Under the pieces are notes generated by a model that did not search any database, was not told where the DNA came from, and was given only the letters and a program-made list of their open reading frames with translations. Made by a program: the position numbers and the translations under genes. 6,793 bases of DNA from Dehalococcoidia bacterium (lineage in GTDB: Bacteria > Chloroflexota > Dehalococcoidia > Tepidiformales > Tepidiformaceae), in NCBI GenBank assembly GCA_023228745.1, contig JALOAP010000164.1, forward strand, positions 1 to 6,793. Reading direction: 5' to 3'. Every line of letters begins with the position of its first letter. The stretch's first letter is position 1. This document shows positions 1-5,891 of this stretch, piece after piece.

Positions 1-1
1 C

Positions 2-1147
2 GAAGCCGGCGAAACGCCCTGGTGCCTGTTGGATTACTTCCCGGACGACTGGCTGATCGTGATCGACGAATCGCACATCACCTTGCCGCAGGTGCAGGGC
101 CAGTACTTCGGCGACCGCTCGCGCAAGGAGACGCTCGTCGAGTTCGGCTTCCGGCTTCCCAGTGCACTCGACAACCGTCCACTGACCTTCGAAGAGTTCG
201 ACCAGCACATCAACCAGTGCATCTTTGTGAGCGCGACGCCCGGCGACTACGAGATCCAGCGATCCACCCAGGTCGTGGAGCAGGTGATTCGTCCGACAGG
301 CCTCCTCGACCCGGAGATCGTGGTTCGGCCAACGAAGAACCAGGTCGACGACCTGATGGAAGAGATCCGCCTCACGGTCGACAAGGGGCAGCGCGTGCTG
401 GTCACGACGCTCACGAAGAAGATGGCGGAGGACCTCGCCGACTACCTCGTCGAAATGGGGATCAAGACGCACTACCTCCATGCGGAGGTGGAGACGCTCG
501 ACCGGGTGGAGATCCTGCGCGACCTGCGGCTCGGGGTGTACGACGTGGTCGTAGGGATCAACCTCTTGCGCGAAGGGCTCGACCTACCCGAGGTCTCGCT
601 CGTCTGCATCCTCGATGCCGACAAGGAAGGTTACCTGCGCTCGAACCGATCGCTGATCCAGACCATCGGGCGGGCGGCGCGCCACCTCGAAGGCCGTGTA
701 GTCATGTATGCCGACACCGTGACCCAAAGCATGCAGAACGCCATCGACGAGACCTACCGGCGCCGGGCGATCCAGGAGCAGTACAACATCGACCACGGCA
801 TCGAAGCGAAGGGCATTGCCAAGGCGATCAAGGACATCACGGACCACGTGCGCCAGGTCGCTGAGGAGCAGGCAGAGTACCGGGACACGAAGGACCTGCC
901 AAAGGATGAAATCCTCCGGATGGTGAAGGAACTCGAATCGCAGATGAAGGCGGCCGCGAAGAACCTGGAGTTCGAGAAGGCAGCCGCACTGCGCGACCAG
1001 GTGGTCGAACTGCGGCGCGAGCTCGTGGGCAGCGACGAAGAGGAACTCAAGGCGTTCGCGGCGGTCGCCGGGCGCGGCGGGCCGCTGCGCTATGGCCGCA
1101 GCCAGGCGGGTGGCCGCGACCGCAGCCGGCGGGGCCGCCGCCGCTAG
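2..1147 (+). CDS. uvrB: UvrB, excinuclease ABC subunit B (5' partial, C-terminal 381 aa)
   Basis: UvrB is the damage-verifying helicase-like subunit of nucleotide excision repair. It is loaded by UvrA and then recruits the nuclease UvrC. The frame is already open at base 2, where residues reading GETPWCLLDYFPDDW match the conserved run before helicase motif II, so the true start and roughly 330 N-terminal residues lie left of the window. Numbering the fragment from base 2, I see the Walker B-type box DESH (about 22-25), SATP (77-80), the GINLLREGLDLPEV block (185-198), motif VI QTIGRAARH (220-228) and a C-terminal UVR domain (about 299-341) that in this family contacts UvrC. All UvrB landmarks are in the expected order and the frame is unbroken. 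An Arg/Gly-rich basic tail of about 28 residues follows the UVR domain up to the TAG stop. No terminator is visible after the stop; the decayed toxin gene begins within about 40 bases on the same strand. Identification is essentially certain. Confidence 0.98.
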   Translation, partial: EAGETPWCLLDYFPDDWLIVIDESHITLPQVQGQYFGDRSRKETLVEFGFRLPSALDNRPLTFEEFDQHINQCIFVSATPGDYEIQRSTQVVEQVIRPTGLLDPEIVVRPTKNQVDDLMEEIRLTVDKGQRVLVTTLTKKMAEDLADYLVEMGIKTHYLHAEVETLDRVEILRDLRLGVYDVVVGINLLREGLDLPEVSLVCILDADKEGYLRSNRSLIQTIGRAARHLEGRVVMYADTVTQSMQNAIDETYRRRAIQEQYNIDHGIEAKGIAKAIKDITDHVRQVAEEQAEYRDTKDLPKDEILRMVKELESQMKAAAKNLEFEKAAALRDQVVELRRELVGSDEEELKAFAAVAGRGGPLRYGRSQAGGRDRSRRGRRR

Positions 1148-1155
1148 CGCGTTGC

Positions 1156-1169
1156 TACGTACGTATACA
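1156..1169 (+). promoter_or_regulatory. Candidate operator/-10 region of the toxin-antitoxin locus
   Basis: TACGTACGTA at 1156-1165 is a perfect 10-base palindrome lying 8 bases after the uvrB stop. It overlaps TATACA (1164-1169), which matches four of six positions of a -10 box. No good -35 box is seen. Type II toxin-antitoxin operons are typically autoregulated by the antitoxin binding a palindrome over the promoter, and this placement immediately before the toxin remnant fits. Binding by the CopG-type protein is inference. Confidence 0.35.
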
Positions 1170-1183
1170 CTGGGAGCGGCAGT

Positions 1184-1460
1184 CTGAACGAACCAGAATT
1201 CGAATGGGATGACTGGAACGAAGGCCACATAAGCGCCACGTCTTCGGCTTCGACACGCCGAGGAAGTTTTTGATCATCCATTTGGATACACCTATCCCTC
1301 CCCACGATCCGGCGAGACGCGGATGGTGCTCGGCGAAACCGAGGGGCACTGCGTCCCCGCTCTCTACACCTTCCGAGGCGAGGCAATCCGCGTCATCACG
1401 GCGCGGGATGCGAACAACTGGTAACGCCACCGCTACAACGAGGGAAGGCGGCATCGATGA
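1184..1460 (+). pseudogene. BrnT-like toxin, broken by frameshifts and a stop
   Basis: BrnT-family toxins are small ribonucleases of the RelE-like fold encoded just ahead of a CopG/BrnA-type antitoxin. The BrnT pattern can be read here only by joining three frames. FEWDDWNEGHIS is read from base 1184. RHVFGFDTP follows one base out of register (1234-1260). EEVFDHPFGYTYPSPR and then the core GEAIRVITARDANNW follow one base further out (1260-1421). Each switch is what loss of a single base would give. The last frame hits TAA at 1422, but continues with RHRYNEGRR, the usual BrnT C-terminal basic stretch, to TGA at 1458-1460. That stop overlaps the antitoxin ATG (ATGA). No ATG or GTG exists at the front: the best position is CTG at 1184, seven bases after GGGAG, so the start may also be lost. 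The pieces are convincing as a family remnant, but no functional product can be expected unless the indels are sequencing errors. Confidence 0.7.
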
Positions 1461-1776
1461 GCAGACTCATTGAGATCAACTCCCCTGAAGAGATCCCAGA
1501 CTTCGAGAGTGACGGGGAAGCTGCTGAGTTCTGGGACACGCACGCCCCCGGGGCCACATTTCTTCGATGGAGTTTGAGCGCGATCCTCGGCTCCCGCCCC
1601 CTCGTCGCAAAGCCCGCCCACTCTCCGTCCGCTTCGACGCGGACACCATCGACCGGCTGAAGGCCCTTGCGGCACGACGGAACAAGGGCTACCAGACGCT
1701 CCTCAAGGAGTTCGTTTGCGAGCGGCTGTACGAAGAGGAGAAGCGCGAAGGCATCCTCCCGGCTCGCGAGGAGTAG
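1457..1776 (+). pseudogene. CopG-family (ribbon-helix-helix) antitoxin, one frameshift
   Basis: This is the partner of the BrnT-like remnant. Antitoxins of this type bind the toxin with their N-terminal half and DNA with a ribbon-helix-helix domain. The start ATG at 1457 is supported by the purine run GAGGGAAGG (1440-1448) at normal spacing and by the ATGA overlap with the toxin stop. The first frame gives the diagnostic FESDGEAAEFWDTH (about residues 15-28), then loses register between about 1537 and 1567. One base out of phase the protein resumes with MEFERDPRL, a proline/arginine linker and the RHH core PLSVRFDADTIDRLKALAAR followed by GYQTLLKEFVCERL, ending at TAG 1774-1776. The RHH half (from ATG 1567, 69 residues) is itself intact and could be made on its own if translated, but a good ribosome binding site for it is not evident. 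The family assignment is firm; whether the shift is real decay or a read error cannot be decided here. Confidence 0.75.
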
Positions 1777-1869
1777 TTGTCACCGGCCTGACCTCGCGCC
1801 GGCACGACGCTGGGCTCCAAGCCCCCGGTGGCTCCCAGAACCGCAGAGCGCGCAGGCCTGAGACGTGCA

Positions 1870-1886
1870 CCCGCTGCGCTTGCGGG
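1870..1886 (-). terminator. GC hairpin after the hydrolase stop (weak terminator candidate)
   Basis: CCCGC and GCGGG arms (1870-1874 and 1882-1886) with a seven-base loop sit four bases beyond the minus-strand hydrolase stop, in the 114-base convergent spacer 1777-1890. There is no T-run after it, so intrinsic termination is doubtful. A second small hairpin, GGGCT-CCA-AGCCC, lies at 1812-1824. Nothing else is recognisable in this spacer. Confidence 0.25.
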
Positions 1887-1890
1887 CGGC

Positions 1891-2685
1891 TCAGCCGAGG
1901 AAGCCAGTGACCTCTGCGACGTACTTGTCCGTCTGCTCGACGGGGAGCATATGGCCGGCGCCATCGATCTCGACGAGCTGGGATTGCCGGATCTTCGAGA
2001 CGAAGACGGGCCCGTAGGCCGGCGCGATGAGCTTGTCTTGCTTGCCCCACAGGATCAGCGTGGGCGCCTTCACGCGATGGATCCGCTTCTTCAGCCCCTT
2101 GTCCGGGATGGGCCACATGAACTTGCCTGCCGCGGCGAAGTTCGCGAGCTGGAGATACATCACCTCTGCGAGCTCGTCCTGGTTCGCGGGCGGCTTGAAG
2201 AGCTCGGCCACCACGGGGCTCGCCGGGTCCGCGAAGAGCAACCCGGGTAGCTCCGGCGGGAGCACCGAGAACATGTCGGCGACTGGCGACTCATCCAGCC
2301 AGAGTCCAGTCGGCGCCACGAGCACAAGCTTTTTGACAAGATCCGGCCGGGCGGCCGCGAGCTCGGCCGCGAAGCTCCCGCCCAGTGAGTGGCCAAGCAC
2401 ATTCACCGGGGTCTTCAGCCCCAGCGCATCGATGAGATCCTGGAGGAAGAAGACCAGGTCGTGGGTGTCGTCGATATCCTGCAGACCGTCCGTGTCGTCC
2501 CAGCCGGGCAGGACTGGAGCGATGACTTCGTAGGATGCGGCGAGCCGCTCGAGGTCGGGCGTGAAGCCACGGCCCATCCCCCCGGCATTGTGGATGTAGA
2601 GCAGTTGCTCCCCGGAGCCGGCCCGGTAGACCGGCACGTTGAACTGCCCTTCATTGACGGACACAGTGGTTGGTTCCACGGTCAT
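1891..2685 (-). CDS. Alpha/beta-fold hydrolase, 264 aa
   Basis: This is a cytosolic serine hydrolase of the MhpC/BphD-like alpha/beta superfamily; the substrate is unknown. With the start at 2685, the oxyanion-side HNAGG is at residues 32-36, the nucleophile elbow GHSLGG at 98-103 (Ser100), the acid in GKQD (Asp217) and the catalytic His245 in GAGH, giving a complete triad. A lid-like insert lies between about residues 140 and 205. There is no signal peptide. The ATG at 2685 is chosen because AGAGGA lies seven bases upstream. An ATG two codons earlier (2691) is only one base from that ribosome binding site, and the longer GTG reading from 2748 adds a sequence with no family look. The start is 77 bases after the tesB stop in the same orientation, so cotranscription is likely and suggests ester or thioester metabolism. 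The family is certain; the exact activity is not assignable. Confidence 0.92.
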   Translation of the reverse strand: MTVEPTTVSVNEGQFNVPVYRAGSGEQLLYIHNAGGMGRGFTPDLERLAASYEVIAPVLPGWDDTDGLQDIDDTHDLVFFLQDLIDALGLKTPVNVLGHSLGGSFAAELAAARPDLVKKLVLVAPTGLWLDESPVADMFSVLPPELPGLLFADPASPVVAELFKPPANQDELAEVMYLQLANFAAAGKFMWPIPDKGLKKRIHRVKAPTLILWGKQDKLIAPAYGPVFVSKIRQSQLVEIDGAGHMLPVEQTDKYVAEVTGFLG

Positions 2686-2692
2686 GCGCATT

Positions 2693-2698
2693 TCCTCT
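2693..2698 (-). promoter_or_regulatory. Ribosome binding site fixing the hydrolase start
   Basis: On the minus strand AGAGGA lies seven bases before the ATG at 2685 and only one base before the alternative ATG at 2691, so it selects 2685. It is the clearest Shine-Dalgarno sequence for any intact gene in the window; most other starts here lack one. Confidence 0.6.
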
Positions 2699-2762
2699 GC
2701 TTCAAATCCGCCCCAGCCAGGCTGAGGCGCGCATGGTAGCAGCGGCACCTGTCCGCCGTCAG

Positions 2763-3626
2763 CTACTGGTCACCGCTCAAACGGGGCCTGATCGGGCGGA
2801 AGAGGGCTTCCTGCGCGACGGATGCGACGCGCGTGCCATCGCCCGAATACATCGCCCCGAAAATAACGGCACGTGCTGCATGAGCGACCGGACTCTCACT
2901 CGTGTAGAGGATCCAGTCGTCATACCGGGGCGGGTGATGCCACCAGATCGCGTGGTCGAGGCTCGCACCGGTGGTCGTCGCCCAGAGGCCGTAGGGCGCG
3001 GCGACGGTGCCGATGAAGCCGCTATCGCTCATGTAGGCCATGAAGGCAGCGTGGATCACCGGGTCGTCGGGGAGCGGCCCCAGCGGACGGGTCCAGACGG
3101 CGCGCGACGGGAGACGCTCCGCCGCGGCAGCCTCCCCGATAGGCTCGGCGCTCCGAATCTCGATAGGCGGGTTCCAGGTGCGCCGCCGCATGGGCGGAGC
3201 CTTTATCTTCAGCGTCTCCCACCACTCTGGCTGCCCCTCCGGGCCGGGCACATGGGGCATCGATTCCTGGAAGGCGAGGCCCTCCTCAGGGAGGGTGTAG
3301 CCGACGGAGGCTTCGAAAATGGCATCGCCGTTTTGGATCGCCGTGACGCGCCGGGTGAGGAACGTCCGTCCCTCGCGGATGCGTTCGACGGTGTACTCCA
3401 CGGGGGTGGACGGTTTGCCCGCCCGCAGGAAGTAGGAATGGAGCGAATGGATAGCGCCTTTCGTGGCGGTACGCCCGGCGGCGACCACGGCCTGGGCGAG
3501 GATCAGCCCGCCAAAGAGGCGGCCTTCGTCCTGGTCGGTGTCTGCGCGGAAGTGGTCCTCGTCGAGCTGTTCGAGGTCGAGGATGTCGAGCAGCCGCTCG
3601 ACTGGACGGGTGTCGCTGTTGTTCAT
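2763..3626 (-). CDS. tesB: Acyl-CoA thioesterase II, TesB
   Basis: TesB hydrolyses acyl-CoA to free fatty acid and CoA in the cytosol, buffering the acyl-CoA pool. The product is 287 residues, almost identical in length to the E. coli enzyme (286), and shows the double-hotdog layout. The first hotdog has LFGGLILAQAV (38-48) and HSLHSYFLRAGKPSTPVEY (60-78). The second has HAAFMAYMSDSGFI and ASLDHAIWWH. The catalytic trio described for E. coli TesB (Asp204, Thr228, Gln278) corresponds to Asp201, Ser222 and Gln272 here; Ser for Thr is conservative. The start at ATG 3626 gives the normal N-terminus (VERLLDILDLEQL within the first 21 residues). The frame is open up to a GTG at 3725, but that extension looks like leader DNA. 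No Shine-Dalgarno sequence is seen before 3626. It probably heads a transcript with the hydrolase at 1891-2685 and is divergent from the hydrolase at 3761. Confidence 0.96.
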   Translation of the reverse strand: MNNSDTRPVERLLDILDLEQLDEDHFRADTDQDEGRLFGGLILAQAVVAAGRTATKGAIHSLHSYFLRAGKPSTPVEYTVERIREGRTFLTRRVTAIQNGDAIFEASVGYTLPEEGLAFQESMPHVPGPEGQPEWWETLKIKAPPMRRRTWNPPIEIRSAEPIGEAAAAERLPSRAVWTRPLGPLPDDPVIHAAFMAYMSDSGFIGTVAAPYGLWATTTGASLDHAIWWHHPPRYDDWILYTSESPVAHAARAVIFGAMYSGDGTRVASVAQEALFRPIRPRLSGDQ

Positions 3627-3695
3627 GGATAGTCGCGGTTCGCGCCGGCCCGCCGGTCGCCTGCCACTGTGCTCCTGGGTGAGATTCGTATAGCG

Positions 3696-3725
3696 ATCAT
3701 AGGCGCCGTTTGTACCCTCCGTCAC
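3696..3725 (-). promoter_or_regulatory. Candidate promoter for tesB and the downstream hydrolase
   Basis: On the minus strand GTGACG (3720-3725, four of six matches to a -35 box) is separated by 18 bases from TATGAT (3696-3701, five of six matches to a -10 box). This predicts a transcript start near 3689 and a leader of about 60 bases. The match is good for such GC-rich DNA, but the -35 is imperfect and I cannot score it against the genome. Confidence 0.4.
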
Positions 3726-3731
3726 GACGGA
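3718..3731. promoter_or_regulatory. 14-base inverted repeat, candidate operator
   Basis: TCCGTC-AC-GACGGA has perfect six-base arms and a two-base centre. It lies in the 134-base spacer between two divergent genes and covers the proposed tesB -35 box, where a bound regulator would block transcription. No regulator gene is present in the window, so the binding protein is unknown. Confidence 0.35.
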
Positions 3732-3747
3732 TGTGGGCGTACGGCGC

Positions 3748-3753
3748 TACCCT
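3748..3753 (+). promoter_or_regulatory. Possible -10 element of a leaderless transcript
   Basis: TACCCT fits the TANNNT pattern and ends seven bases before the ATG at 3761, which lacks a Shine-Dalgarno sequence. This is the spacing expected if transcription starts at or next to the start codon. No convincing -35 box lies upstream, so support is modest. Confidence 0.25.
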
Positions 3754-3760
3754 TTCGCGC

Positions 3761-4582
3761 ATGAGTTCGCAGTTGGCGCAGATCAACGGCTTTCGCCTGC
3801 GCTATCGCATCGAGGGCAAGGGGCCGCTCGCGGTCTTTGGCCACGGCTTGATGGGCTCGATCGAACAGATCGACGAAGCGCATGCTCAGCTCTCCGCGCT
3901 GCATGATCGCGTTCGCCTCCTGACGTACGACGCGCGCGGACACGGGCAGTCCGAGGGGCCGCGCAACCCCGCGGGCTACACCTGGGAGACGCTTGGCCAG
4001 GACATGTGCGGGCTGATCGCGCACGCCGGCGATGAGCAGGCAATCGTGGGTGGTGCTTCGATGGGCGCGGCGACGGCACTCTGGGTCGCACTCGAACGGC
4101 CGGAACTGGTGCGTGCGCTGGTCCTCGCGATGCCGCCGCCACTTGGCCACCACTCGATGCGTGAAGAGGCAGAGCGGCAGGCCGTGACCGTCCTCGACAT
4201 GCTGGCCGCCGCCGTAGAGAACTATGGTCTGGAAAAGACAGTCGAGCTGGCGCGCATGATGCCCGGCTTCGCTGCGAACCCCGAGGACGCGGAGGCGCGC
4301 GTGAAGTGGCTCCTCGCGCAGAACCCGCTCGCCCTCTCCTACGGCGTTCGTGGGTTGTTGCAGGCGCCATTCCACGACCCGGCGCTCTACGCGACCATCC
4401 GCGTGCCTACGCTGGTAATCTGCCACGAAGGTGATGGTCTGCACCCGGCCCGTGCGGGCGAACTGCTGCGCTCGCACATCCCGGACTGCGAGCTGCACGT
4501 GGCGCCAGGCGTCACGCATTGGCGTGATAATGCCGGCGACTTCTTGAATATCATCACCCGCTTTCTCGACCGTGTGAGCTGA
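3761..4582 (+). CDS. Alpha/beta-fold hydrolase, 273 aa
   Basis: This is a second serine hydrolase of the alpha/beta superfamily. Its style resembles the 3-oxoadipate enol-lactonase/PcaD group, but no specific substrate can be claimed. From ATG 3761: the oxyanion HG is at residues 28-29, the hallmark TYDARGHGQSEGP at 55-67, the nucleophile elbow GGASMGAA at 97-104 (Ser100), the acid probably Asp225 in CHEGDGLHP and the base His253 in GVTHW. The triad is complete, and a helical cap spans roughly 130-205. There is no signal peptide or membrane segment. The start at 3761 gives the normal family N-terminus (INGFRLRYRIEGKG); the in-frame upstream part beginning at 3710 overlaps the divergent promoter region and is rejected. 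The two hydrolases in this window share only generic fold motifs and do not look like a recent duplication. A terminator-like hairpin follows the stop by two bases. Confidence 0.93.
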   Translation: MSSQLAQINGFRLRYRIEGKGPLAVFGHGLMGSIEQIDEAHAQLSALHDRVRLLTYDARGHGQSEGPRNPAGYTWETLGQDMCGLIAHAGDEQAIVGGASMGAATALWVALERPELVRALVLAMPPPLGHHSMREEAERQAVTVLDMLAAAVENYGLEKTVELARMMPGFAANPEDAEARVKWLLAQNPLALSYGVRGLLQAPFHDPALYATIRVPTLVICHEGDGLHPARAGELLRSHIPDCELHVAPGVTHWRDNAGDFLNIITRFLDRVS

Positions 4583-4584
4583 TT

Positions 4585-4607
4585 GGCGCTCGTTCTATAG
4601 CGCCTTT
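4585..4607 (+). terminator. Probable intrinsic terminator of the plus-strand hydrolase
   Basis: GGCGCT (4585-4590) and AGCGCC (4599-4604) form a perfect six-base stem around the eight-base loop CGTTCTAT, followed by TTTCCCC. The position two bases after the stop codon is right; the T-tract is short, so the strength is uncertain. Confidence 0.45.
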
Positions 4608-4628
4608 CCCCTGCGTGTGTGACTGCCG

Positions 4629-4804
4629 TGTCCCCTCGTCCGCCGAGCTCTGGAGATAAGAGGGGGCAACGTGATGCGAACCAGGCAGCGGGAGCGACAA
4701 GGAGCATCCGGGCTCCGGGCATCGGTAGGCGGTGCCTGCTTCGTAGGCCCGTCCGCATGAACACCCACCGGAACGCTTGCCCGCAATCAGCCAACGCTGC
4801 CTGG
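4629..4804 (+). other. Stem-rich non-coding spacer, possible structured leader RNA
   Basis: The 236-base gap 4583-4818 holds no recognisable gene. Beyond the terminator it can form a nine-pair stem TGTCCCCTC/GAGGGGGCA (4629-4637 with 4660-4668, one G-U pair). It can also form a perfect ten-base closing stem CCAGGCAGCG/CGCTGCCTGG (4681-4690 with 4795-4804). Inside that stem sit GGAGC/GCTCC (4701-4705 with 4712-4716) and a two-part hairpin: GCGG with CCGC (4729-4732, 4753-4756) enclosing GCCTGC-TTC-GTAGGC (4734-4748). A second copy of GTAGGC at 4725-4730 could compete for GCCTGC. The closing stem ends 14 bases before the debranching-gene ATG. I cannot match it to a known riboswitch. Stems arise readily in GC-rich DNA, so this is a candidate only. 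Confidence 0.25.
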
Positions 4805-4818
4805 GTGCGGTGCTGAGA

Positions 4819-5882
4819 ATGTCGCACCGTGTTCAACTCCGCCCCCGCCGCGACCTGCTGTTCGCCTATGCCGGCACCTCGACACTGATCACGGGCCTCT
4901 ACGCACAGGTCCGTGAACCGGCCCACGGCTATTTCGTCGAAGACCATCGGCTGGTATCGCGCGCCGCCCTCTGGGCAGAAGGGCGCGATGTCGACGTGTT
5001 CAGCGCGGGACCTGCAGGTAGTGACGGCGTCCTTGCCTGCGCGAAACTCCGCTCGGACGACGACCTGTTGGATGACGCGGTCTACGTGCCGCTCCACTGG
5101 CGGCTCTCCGAGGGCCTCGGGCTCGAACTGCAACTTGCAAACCGGTCGCCACACCGTCGTGTGGACCTGCGTTTCGGGCTCGAACTCGCTGCTGATTTCG
5201 CGGACTTGAACGACGTCATCAACGAGGAGCAGCGGGAGATCGCCGGCGTTGAAGCGAGTTGGGATGAGGCGAAGCAACAGCTCCGCTTCGAGTGGCAGGA
5301 GCCAAGGCTCGATCGCGCAGTGTTGGTGCGTATCAACGGAGACGCACCGGCTTCCTGGAGTGCCAGTGGGATGCGCTCTCCCGGCTGGCCGAAGGCGTTT
5401 TCGCATCCAGCGCGCTGTTCGACGAGCATCGCCTTCCCGAGGTCATCGGCGGCCTCCCACGCGATGAGGCACACCCGCACCCGGGCCTTTACCCCCGGTC
5501 GAACGCCCCGCAGGCGTGGTCGGCGAGCATGATAGTCCTCATCATCCAGTCGTTCCTCGGCCTGAACCCGGTCGCGCCGCTCGGGTTCGCGTTCATCGAC
5601 CCGCACCTGCCGCCGTGGCTCCCGGATTTGCGCCTCCAGGGGGTTCGGATCGGCAACTCCGAATTCGACTTCGCGCTGCGCCGGGCGAAGACGGGCGAGA
5701 CGCGCTATCGCGTGAATCGTCGCCTCGGCCGCATGCGGATTGTGCGGATGCCGCCGCCGGAGGACCCGCGCGGTACTCCCCTGAAGCGCCTCGGCCTGAT
5801 CCTCCCGGGTAATCTCGCGCATCGTGCCACTCGAGCAGCGCTGATGCCCCGGCCGATTGCCGCCGCGTGCCGTCTGGAATAG
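4819..5882 (+). pseudogene. Glycogen-debranching-family protein with deleted catalytic centre and frameshift
   Basis: Intact relatives (amylo-alpha-1,6-glucosidase / GDE N-terminal-domain proteins) are roughly 650-720 residues: an N-terminal beta-rich domain and then an (alpha/alpha)6 barrel. Here ATG 4819 opens about 177 residues typical of the N-terminal domain: LLFAYAGTSTLITGLYAQ (13-30), HGYFVEDHRLVSRAALW, then DFADLNDVINEEQREIAGVE and DRAVLVRINGDAP. Near 5337-5352 that frame becomes nonsense (it stops near 5532). A different frame then carries the family's C-terminal end: RTGFLE, RLAEGVFASSALFDEHRLPE, the NAPQAW signature (PQAW at 5508-5519), LIIQSFLGLNP and LRLQGVRIG, to TAG 5880-5882. 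About 300-350 residues of the barrel are missing between them. Both ends are co-linear with one ancestral gene, so this is an internal deletion plus frame change rather than two genes. No Shine-Dalgarno sequence precedes 4819. The product should be catalytically dead. An assembly collapse is the alternative. Confidence 0.75.
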
Positions 5883-5885
5883 CCT
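5857..5885 (+). promoter_or_regulatory. Candidate promoter for the ydeP-like gene
   Basis: TTGCCG (5857-5862) and TAGCCT (5880-5885, TANNNT type) are separated by 17 bases. The -10 ends six bases before the ATG at 5892, so the transcript would start at or beside the start codon. It lies in the tail of the debranching pseudogene and overlaps its stop. No Shine-Dalgarno sequence is visible, which agrees with leaderless initiation. The -10 match to TATAAT is poor (three of six). Confidence 0.35.
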
Positions 5886-5891
5886 GCCCGC

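Noticed and set aside
22..864. Second plus-strand frame overlapping uvrB
   Set aside because: It is low-complexity Arg/Pro/Gly sequence out of register with UvrB, whose motifs are unambiguous.
584..1228. Minus-strand 214-residue frame across the uvrB 3' end
   Set aside because: It lies opposite conserved UvrB motifs V, VI and the UVR domain and shows no recognisable domain of its own.
1812..1824. Hairpin GGGCT-CCA-AGCCC as a bidirectional terminator
   Set aside because: Only five pairs and no T-run on either side; recorded as a weak hairpin only.
1891..2748. Longer hydrolase start at GTG 2748
   Set aside because: The added 21 residues look like intergenic DNA, while ATG 2685 has AGAGGA at seven bases and gives the normal N-terminus.
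2763..3725. Longer TesB start at GTG 3725
   Set aside because: The extension would use up the divergent promoter region, and ATG 3626 gives the standard 287-residue length.
4701..4716. TCCGGGCTCC-like string recalling RNase P RNA
   Set aside because: The flanking conserved GAGGAAAGU and the rest of the roughly 400-base molecule are absent, and the spacer is too short.
4583..4818. Known riboswitch (TPP, cobalamin, glycine, c-di-GMP, Moco) ahead of the debranching gene
   Set aside because: None of the characteristic conserved boxes of these classes could be found; only generic stems are supported.
4387..5406. Minus-strand 339-residue frame spanning the hydrolase end, spacer and debranching start
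   Set aside because: It crosses two real genes on the other strand, and the segment covering the spacer (4583-4818) has no protein-like pattern.
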